NCBI GenBank assembly: GCA_964549275.1
Contig: CAZJUP010000032.1
Location: 1-8,716 of the forward strand
Direction: 5' to 3'
DNA length: 8,716 nt
From: CAZJUP01 sp964549275
GTDB lineage: Bacteria > Fidelibacterota > Marinisomatia > Marinisomatales > TCS55
The notes under the pieces are model-generated. The model ran no database searches and had not been told where the DNA came from. It saw nothing but the letters and a program-made list of their open reading frames with translations. Shown here piece after piece: positions 3,711 to 8,716 of the stretch; positions within the stretch are counted from its first letter, which is position 1; every line of letters begins with the position of its first letter. Both the position numbers and the translations under genes were made by a program.

Positions 3711-4883
3711 TTACGAATCGTAGGCAGCCATCCCCGTTTCTTGCTGACCTATGATGAGCGTATGCATCTCGTGGGTCCCTTCGTAGGTATAGACGGACTC
3801 AATATTGGCCATGTGCCGCATAATAGGATAATCTTCTGTCACCCCGTTGGCTCCTAACATTCCACGAGAAATCTTGGCAACATCTCTGGCTAGTTCACAA
3901 TTATTCCGTTTCGCCATGGATACTTGCTGAAAGGTCATGGTGCCTTCATCTTTCAACCGTCCCAAGCGATAACACAAAAGCTGCGCTTCCGTGATTCGTG
4001 TGACCATGTCCGCCAACTTCGCCTGTGTAAGTTGATATCCGCCGATGGGCTTGGAGAATTGTTTCCGCTCTTTGGAATAATCCAAGGCTGTGTTGTAGCA
4101 GTCCACCGCTGCCCCAACCATCCCCCATGAAATTCCGTACCGCGCCTGGGTGAGACAACCCAATGGACCTTTCAATCCTTCAATATTGGGGAGCCGTGCC
4201 GAATCGGGCACACGCACATTCACCATAGAAAGTTCTGACGTAACAGATGCTCTTAAACTCAATTTCCCATGAATGTCGCTGGATGTAAAACCATCCATTC
4301 CTTTTTCAAGTAAAAATCCCCGGACGATGCCTTCTTCATCCCGAGCCCAAACCACGGCTACATCAGCCAATGATCCATTAGTAATCCACATTTTATTTCC
4401 GTTGATGATCCAGTCGTCGCCATCCCGTTTGCAACGAGTGGCCATGCCACCGGGATTGGAACCGAAGTTCGGCTCTGTGAGACCAAAACAGCCGATCTTT
4501 TCACCGGCGCCTAATGCGGAGAGCCACTTGGCTTTTTGTTCATCCGAACCATAAGCGTGGATGGGATACATGACCAACGCACCTTGCACACTGGCAAAGG
4601 ATCGTAAGCCTGAATCGCCCCGTTCCAATTCATGGAGAATGAGTCCATAAGCCACATTACTCACGCCGGCACCACCGCTTTCTTCCGGCAGAGATGATCC
4701 CATAAATCCCAGTTCGCCCAGTTTGGGGACCAGTTCCAAGGGAAATGTGCCTTTTTCGTAATGCTCATTAATCACAGGCATGAATTCTGTTTGGACGAAA
4801 TCATGGGCCGTTTGCTGAATCAGCAATTCTTCTTCGGAAAGAAGGTCGGTTATATTATAAAAATCTGGACCGTATTGTTTCAT
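3711..4883 (-). CDS. gcdH: Glutaryl-CoA dehydrogenase (acyl-CoA dehydrogenase family)
   Basis: This 390-residue flavoprotein of the acyl-CoA dehydrogenase family aligns closely in pattern with glutaryl-CoA dehydrogenase, which oxidises and usually decarboxylates glutaryl-CoA to crotonyl-CoA plus CO2. Visible markers are GDSGLRSFASVQGALVMYP at about 89-107, with Arg94 and Ser98 matching residues that bind the glutaryl carboxylate in human GCDH. CFGLTEPNFGSNPGGM lies near 132-147, and the ARYGISWGMVGAA helix near 248-260. The C-terminal YEGTHEMH carries the catalytic base at Glu368. The ATG at 4883 has AAAGGA at good spacing. It lies 28 bp downstream of the homocitrate synthase gene in the same direction, so the two probably form an operon. 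The last 43 codons recur as a fragment at 2877-3005. Electrons would pass to ETF, not encoded here. Whether it decarboxylates cannot be read with certainty. Confidence 0.92.
   Translation of the reverse strand: MKQYGPDFYNITDLLSEEELLIQQTAHDFVQTEFMPVINEHYEKGTFPLELVPKLGELGFMGSSLPEESGGAGVSNVAYGLILHELERGDSGLRSFASVQGALVMYPIHAYGSDEQKAKWLSALGAGEKIGCFGLTEPNFGSNPGGMATRCKRDGDDWIINGNKMWITNGSLADVAVVWARDEEGIVRGFLLEKGMDGFTSSDIHGKLSLRASVTSELSMVNVRVPDSARLPNIEGLKGPLGCLTQARYGISWGMVGAAVDCYNTALDYSKERKQFSKPIGGYQLTQAKLADMVTRITEAQLLCYRLGRLKDEGTMTFQQVSMAKRNNCELARDVAKISRGMLGANGVTEDYPIMRHMANIESVYTYEGTHEMHTLIIGQQETGMAAYDS
3715..3839. repeat. Direct repeat of the dehydrogenase 3' end (partner of 2881-3005)
   Basis: This 125-bp stretch inside the intact dehydrogenase gene is the functional copy of the tail found again at 2881-3005 (11 mismatches, no gaps). 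The pair brackets the 0.7-kb higBA cassette. Confidence 0.9.
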
Positions 4884-4911
4884 GGTTTTCCTTTAAAAAT
4901 TGGGGTGAAAA

Positions 4912-6039
4912 TTACACTTGAATTCCCATTGATTTAGCATATGAAATGAGTTCATTATCCGTCCAATCTACCTTCTCCGGATGAGATTTAATGAGCTTTA
5001 AAATAGAATCTATTTCAGACTTTTTCAGGTTAACTCCCAATGACACAAATTTATTTTGAACGGCGGCTTTTCCTGTGTATTTATCGATGACCAGTTTCCT
5101 GATCCTGTTCAACGATTCCGGGTCCATAGCTTCGTAAGAACGGGGATCCTTCATCACTCCTTTCACATGAAGTCCCGCTTTATGGGAAAAAGCATTCTTC
5201 CCTATAATGGGTTGATTGGCATTTGAATCCAAATTTGAAAAGGATTGGACCATTTTCGTCAGTTCGGGGATCATACTCAAATCCCAATTATTTTTTACAT
5301 CATAAATATTGACCAATGCTAGGGCAACTTCTGCCAACGGAGGCAACCCAACTCTCTCCCCCAATCCATTAATAGCCACATCAACACATTGGGCACCTGC
5401 TTCTAACGCAGACAATGCATTGGCGGTAGCCATGCCAAAATCATTATGACAATGAACATGAACCGGTATATCCACTTCTTTTACAATTCGGCTCACCAGT
5501 TCTTTCGTTTTGGATGGCGTCAAACAGCCAACCGTATCCGCCAAACTGAAGCGATCAGCCCCAGACTGCTGAACCAAATGCCCTACTTGAATCAGGAATT
5601 CAAGATCGGTTCGACTGGCATCTTCTGCTGTGAATCGAAGTTTAAGTCCCTTGTCCTTCCCATATTTAACGGCTTTTTCAATTCGTCTTAATGCTTCTTC
5701 CTTCTTGACATTAAATTTGTATTTGAGACTCAATGGAGATGTACCGAAAAATATTCCCATCCATGGAACTCCGATGGTAACGGCATGATCTATATCGGAG
5801 ATTGATGCACGCCCGTGTGCTACTTTTGACGCATTAAGATCAAGGTCATTTAATGCAATTACAGCTTCGTAAACATCGGGAGAAACAGCCGGATGGCCCA
5901 GCTCAATAAAGTCCACACCAAAAGCATCCAACCGGTTTGCCAATGCGATTTTTTCTTCTATGGAGAATGATACACCTGGCGTTTGCTCTCCTTCTCGTAA
6001 GGTGGAATCCAGAAGTTCAATATTTGGGTTCAAATTCAT
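4912..6039 (-). CDS. lysS: Homocitrate synthase, LysS type
   Basis: The 375-residue protein is an alpha-isopropylmalate/homocitrate synthase family enzyme with a DRE-TIM barrel. It condenses acetyl-CoA with 2-oxoglutarate to give homocitrate, the first step of the alpha-aminoadipate lysine pathway. Visible features are DSTLREGEQ (11-19), IELGHPAVSPDVYEA (45-59) as in archaeal LysS, and VAHGR with His75 at the position of the 2-oxoglutarate-recognising His of Thermus homocitrate synthase. RFTAEDASRTD (135-145), metal-binding HCHND (196-200), GLGERVGLPPL and FSHKAGLHVKGV follow. The C-terminal IDKYTGKAAVQNKFVSLGV again matches LysS. There is no long LeuA regulatory domain. Against isopropylmalate or citramalate synthase stand the GHPAVSPD, His75 and AEDASRTD motifs. 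No good Shine-Dalgarno precedes the ATG. It is upstream of gcdH and divergent from a 2-oxoacid oxidoreductase. Confidence 0.87.
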   Translation of the reverse strand: MNLNPNIELLDSTLREGEQTPGVSFSIEEKIALANRLDAFGVDFIELGHPAVSPDVYEAVIALNDLDLNASKVAHGRASISDIDHAVTIGVPWMGIFFGTSPLSLKYKFNVKKEEALRRIEKAVKYGKDKGLKLRFTAEDASRTDLEFLIQVGHLVQQSGADRFSLADTVGCLTPSKTKELVSRIVKEVDIPVHVHCHNDFGMATANALSALEAGAQCVDVAINGLGERVGLPPLAEVALALVNIYDVKNNWDLSMIPELTKMVQSFSNLDSNANQPIIGKNAFSHKAGLHVKGVMKDPRSYEAMDPESLNRIRKLVIDKYTGKAAVQNKFVSLGVNLKKSEIDSILKLIKSHPEKVDWTDNELISYAKSMGIQV

Positions 6040-6149
6040 GAATTCAAATTAGGCAGTTTTTGATTGGTTTTCATTACAATTGGCTCATTTTTCTGTCTTA
6101 GGTCTTCTAGCTTTCACTTAATTTTACGCTCTTAAATTAACCAAATTAT
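6040..6149. promoter_or_regulatory. Divergent promoter region between lysS and the oxidoreductase operon
   Basis: These 110 AT-rich bases must hold promoters for both directions. I see no long inverted repeat and no confident -35/-10 pair on either strand, and neither gene has a strong Shine-Dalgarno. The sharing of one small region makes co-regulation of the two units possible. Confidence 0.4.
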
Positions 6150-7247
6150 ATGATGAATACGACAAAACGAGAAATGGTAGATGGAGCCGCTGCCATAGCT
6201 AGGGGAGCTTTGGATGCAGGCTGTAATTTCTATGCCGGCTATCCCATCACTCCTGCATCAGGAATTTTAGCTCACATGCTTCGTGAATTGCCAAAAGTTG
6301 GCGGAATCGGATTCCAAGGCGAAGATGAAATATCATCCCTGGGACATTGTATCGGAGCCGCAACAGCCGGCGCCACAGTTTTTACAGCCACCAGCGGTCC
6401 GGGACTTTCTCTTTATTCCGAAAATTTAGGGTTGGCCATTATGATGGAAATTCCTCTAGTCATTGCCATTTCCCAGCGGCTTGGACCTTCTACAGGTGCT
6501 GCCACAGCCTCCGCCCAGGGCGATATTCAGTTCATGCGATGGTGCACTTCCGGAGGCTATCCCATGATTGTCCTTTCACCTACAAACATTCCTGAGAGTT
6601 ATCATTTAACCAAACGAGCATTCATATTGGCCAAACGATTTCGCACACCTGTTTTTCTCGCTACAGATAAAGATACAGTGATGACAACAGAGTCGGTATC
6701 CATCAACGATATGAACATAGCACCGGATTGGCCAACCATTTCTAACCAACCCATTAATGCTCCGCTGGATCCTTATCGCATTCGGGGTCCAATTCACCAT
6801 TATACGGGGTCAAGTCATAATGAAGAGGGGCATATCACGAAAGATCCGGAGATAATTGTGGAATTAAATGAACGGCTGAAACAAAAAATTGATTTGCATA
6901 CCGATGAATTGGAATTGGTCAAAACTGATCTCCAGGATGGCGCTGATACATTGATACTCAGTTATGGAATTACGGCCCGGTCTACGGAAGAGGCAGTCAA
7001 CCAACTCAGGAAAAATGGAGAAAAGGTCTCCGTCCTAACGATTTATTCACTTTGGCCCGTACCAGAAAAGAAAATTCTGGAAAGTCTCTCGAGTATTAAT
7101 CGCATCATCATCCCGGAAATGAACCATGGCCAATACCGCCATGAAATTGAACGATTGGTGGACCGGGAAACCACACTCTTGGGAGTCAATCGAGTTGATA
7201 CCATTTTGATAACACCTGAAGAAATAATTGAGGCTTACTATGGCTGA
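6150..7247 (+). CDS. 2-oxoacid:ferredoxin oxidoreductase, alpha subunit (KorA-like)
   Basis: This 365-residue subunit has the pyrimidine-binding domain and domain II of 2-oxoacid:ferredoxin oxidoreductases. These enzymes oxidatively decarboxylate a 2-oxoacid to its acyl-CoA with reduction of ferredoxin, or run in reverse. Motifs are GYPITPAS (30-37), FQGEDEISSLGHCIGA (55-70), TATSGPGLSLYSENLG (79-94) and QRLGPSTGAAT (109-119), followed by AQGD. The C-terminal domain begins near TLILSYGITARS (267-278) and includes LWPVPEKKI and EMNHGQY. The overall pattern is closest to the 2-oxoglutarate (KorA) or branched-chain (VorB) group; substrate cannot be fixed from motifs. Tandem ATGs at 6150 and 6153 make the exact start uncertain. 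Its end overlaps the beta-gamma gene by 8 bp, indicating translational coupling. Because the neighbours handle homocitrate and glutaryl-CoA, 2-oxoadipate is a candidate substrate (inference). Confidence 0.9.
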   Translation: MMNTTKREMVDGAAAIARGALDAGCNFYAGYPITPASGILAHMLRELPKVGGIGFQGEDEISSLGHCIGAATAGATVFTATSGPGLSLYSENLGLAIMMEIPLVIAISQRLGPSTGAATASAQGDIQFMRWCTSGGYPMIVLSPTNIPESYHLTKRAFILAKRFRTPVFLATDKDTVMTTESVSINDMNIAPDWPTISNQPINAPLDPYRIRGPIHHYTGSSHNEEGHITKDPEIIVELNERLKQKIDLHTDELELVKTDLQDGADTLILSYGITARSTEEAVNQLRKNGEKVSVLTIYSLWPVPEKKILESLSSINRIIIPEMNHGQYRHEIERLVDRETTLLGVNRVDTILITPEEIIEAYYG

Positions 7248-8559
7248 TGACAAGTTTGACACATTTATCGCCGAAGAGAACCTGCCTTATGAGTTTTGTC
7301 CGGGGTGCAGTCACGGAAAAGTCCTCGGTGCACTGAGTACCAGTTTAAAACAACAAGAGTTCGATCCTTCGGAAGTCGTTCTCGTTACTGACATTGGGTG
7401 TGTGGGACTTTCAGATAAATATTTTATTACCCATGCTTTTCATGGCCTTCACGGAAGAGCCATTACTTATGCATCAGGGATAAAAATGCAAAACCCGGAT
7501 TTGAACGTTGTGGTTTTGATTGGTGACGGAGGATGTGGCATAGGAGGTCACCATCTGTTGAATGCAGCCAGATTAAACACTGATATCACGGTTCTGGTTT
7601 TTAATAACTTTAACTTCGGAATGACGGGGGGGCAACATTCTGTTACCACACCGCTGAACAGTATAACCGCTACCACAGCATTAGGCAGTACCGATGCGCC
7701 TATGGATATTGCTGGGACAGTACAAGTGAATGGGGGTGGCTTCATAGCAAGAAAAACTGCTTTCGATAAAGACCTCCCTGACGTTATTGAAAACGCCATG
7801 ACCCACGATGGATTCGCTCTTCTGGATATTTGGGAATTGTGTACGGCTTATTATGTACCACGAAACGACTTTGGCCGGAAAGATATGTTGGGGTATATGG
7901 ATGCAATGAAAATGGAGTCTGGAATATTACAGGAAACAGACCGACCGAGTTTTCAAACCAGTTACAAAAATATTCAGGAGCAATCACGCCTGCAAAAACC
8001 AATGGAAGGATTGGTGCTTGAAACAAAATTTGAGTCAGATTTGGATAAACCAATTCGAATCGTTCTTGCCGGAGCAGCAGGACAAAAAGTCGTCTCTGCC
8101 GGAAATTTGCTGGCATCAGCCGCTACCCTGTCAGGCCTATGGACCAGCAGAAGGGCAGATTTCCCCATCACAATTCAAACAGGATTTTCTATAGCAGAAG
8201 TTGTCATCAGTCCTGAACCTGTCCTTTATTCCGGGATGTTAAAACCGGATGTTGCCGCCATCATTGCTCCGGAGGGAAAGGCAAAAATATCCTGCCTGAC
8301 TAAAGCAATGAAAGAACCTGACACAATCTATTATTTGGATGGGCTTGGAGATATGGAAACAGAGGCAGAATTAATACCGTTGGACTTTCCTGAAAACGCC
8401 CAAAAGGAAATCAGAAAAAATATATCCGCTCTGACTGCCGGATATCTCGCAAAATCTTTAAACTTGTTTCCATTTGAGGCCCTGAAAGAAGCAGTCCGCC
8501 AAATACAAAAACCAAAGATAGCTGAAATAAATCTGGGGGTTCTAGCTCACTTCGAATAA
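7240..8559 (+). CDS. 2-oxoacid:ferredoxin oxidoreductase, fused beta and gamma subunits
   Basis: The 439-residue protein joins two subunits. Residues 1 to about 235 are the TPP-binding beta subunit: FCPGCSHG (19-26), DIGCVG (51-56), the TPP/Mg motif GDGGCGIGG (95-103) with NNFNFGMTGGQ (122-132), and WELC (198-201). Cys20, Cys23, Cys54 and Cys201 match the four ligands of the single [4Fe-4S] cluster of KorB-type subunits. Residues from about 271 form a gamma domain: IRIVLAGAAGQKVVSAGNLLASAATLSGLWTSRRA, then AEVVISPEPVLYSGMLKPDVAAIIAP, corresponding to the usual GxGGQGVxxAGxxLA and CxVxISxxPI patterns. The ATG at 7240 is chosen over a TTG at 7228 because GAGG lies seven bases upstream and four-base-type overlap with alpha is normal. 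No delta ferredoxin gene follows, so an external ferredoxin is expected. A beta-gamma fusion is less usual than alpha-gamma fusion or separate genes. Confidence 0.9.
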   Translation: MADDKFDTFIAEENLPYEFCPGCSHGKVLGALSTSLKQQEFDPSEVVLVTDIGCVGLSDKYFITHAFHGLHGRAITYASGIKMQNPDLNVVVLIGDGGCGIGGHHLLNAARLNTDITVLVFNNFNFGMTGGQHSVTTPLNSITATTALGSTDAPMDIAGTVQVNGGGFIARKTAFDKDLPDVIENAMTHDGFALLDIWELCTAYYVPRNDFGRKDMLGYMDAMKMESGILQETDRPSFQTSYKNIQEQSRLQKPMEGLVLETKFESDLDKPIRIVLAGAAGQKVVSAGNLLASAATLSGLWTSRRADFPITIQTGFSIAEVVISPEPVLYSGMLKPDVAAIIAPEGKAKISCLTKAMKEPDTIYYLDGLGDMETEAELIPLDFPENAQKEIRKNISALTAGYLAKSLNLFPFEALKEAVRQIQKPKIAEINLGVLAHFE

Positions 8560-8716
8560 TATTTCGCTACAGAGATCACAGAGAACGCAAAGAAAAATTA
8601 GATATTTTCAAATAATTTCGAACTTGAGCCACCTAGATTGTGCAATGCTTCCAATAATAGATTAGGGTAAAGTACCAAAAGAGCCACTAAACATGAGACC
8701 TTTCAAGTTGTTTAAG
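8560..8716 (+). other. AT-rich intergenic region, possible gene start at 8693
   Basis: No terminator hairpin is visible after the beta-gamma gene. An ATG at 8693 opens a frame (MRPFKLFK) that runs to the window edge. A basic start of this sort could precede a signal peptide, but only eight codons are seen and the upstream AAAGAG is poorly spaced. Nothing else in the stretch can be supported. Confidence 0.25.

Noticed and set aside
4273..4554. Plus-strand open frame inside gcdH
   Set aside because: It is antisense to a well-supported enzyme gene, has no ribosome binding site and its composition is that of a shadow frame.
7228..7239. TTG start four codons upstream for the beta-gamma subunit
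   Set aside because: The ATG at 7240 has GAGG at proper spacing and gives the expected short overlap with the alpha gene.
8624..8630. Isolated TTGAGCC resembling the fic operator motif
   Set aside because: A single 7-base match with no partner at 22 bp is expected by chance in a window of this length.

Overview
The window is about 8.7 kb of AT-leaning bacterial DNA, estimated by eye at low-40s percent GC. It carries eleven convincing protein-coding genes, one gene fragment, no rRNA or tRNA, and no transposase. Purine-rich Shine-Dalgarno sites, an archaeal/Thermus-type homocitrate synthase, a ferredoxin-linked 2-oxoacid oxidoreductase and many short intergenic palindromes suggest an environmental bacterium that is not a proteobacterium. 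A lineage of the FCB group such as Marinimicrobia, Calditrichota or Ignavibacteria would fit, but the sequence alone does not fix the taxon.

Layout. Positions 118-1111 (+) hold a tight operon of three small genes: a DUF3303-like protein, a four-helix membrane protein and a YdhR-like alpha/beta-barrel protein. Positions 1110-1208 are three short palindromes. Positions 1220-1365 contain five copies of a TTGAGCT/AGCTCAA-type motif upstream of a winged-helix Fic-domain gene (1383-2426, +). In this Fic protein the catalytic His of the HPFxDGN(G/K)R motif is Gln. The same three palindrome words recur in the same order after fic (2434-2545), with an added 16-bp-stem hairpin. A 4-oxalocrotonate-tautomerase-like gene (2650-2841, +) follows.

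Positions 2877-4883 (- strand) are a mosaic. An intact glutaryl-CoA dehydrogenase gene (3711-4883) is followed by a higBA toxin-antitoxin pair (3641 down to 3026). Beyond that lies a second, 43-codon copy of the dehydrogenase 3' end (2877-3005). The toxin-antitoxin cassette is therefore bracketed by direct repeats of the host gene's tail. The two tails differ almost only at synonymous sites apart from one cluster of three codons.

Positions 4912-8559 look like a metabolic core. A LysS-type homocitrate synthase (4912-6039, -) lies just upstream of the dehydrogenase in the same orientation. It is divergent from a 2-oxoacid:ferredoxin oxidoreductase whose alpha subunit (6150-7247, +) overlaps a fused beta-gamma subunit (7240-8559, +). 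Homocitrate synthase starts the route 2-oxoglutarate to 2-oxoadipate, a 2-oxoacid oxidoreductase could make glutaryl-CoA from 2-oxoadipate, and glutaryl-CoA dehydrogenase makes crotonyl-CoA. The adjacency suggests a 2-oxoadipate/glutaryl-CoA route, but homoaconitase and homoisocitrate dehydrogenase are not in the window, so the pathway is inference. The last 157 bases hold no clear gene, though one may begin at 8693.
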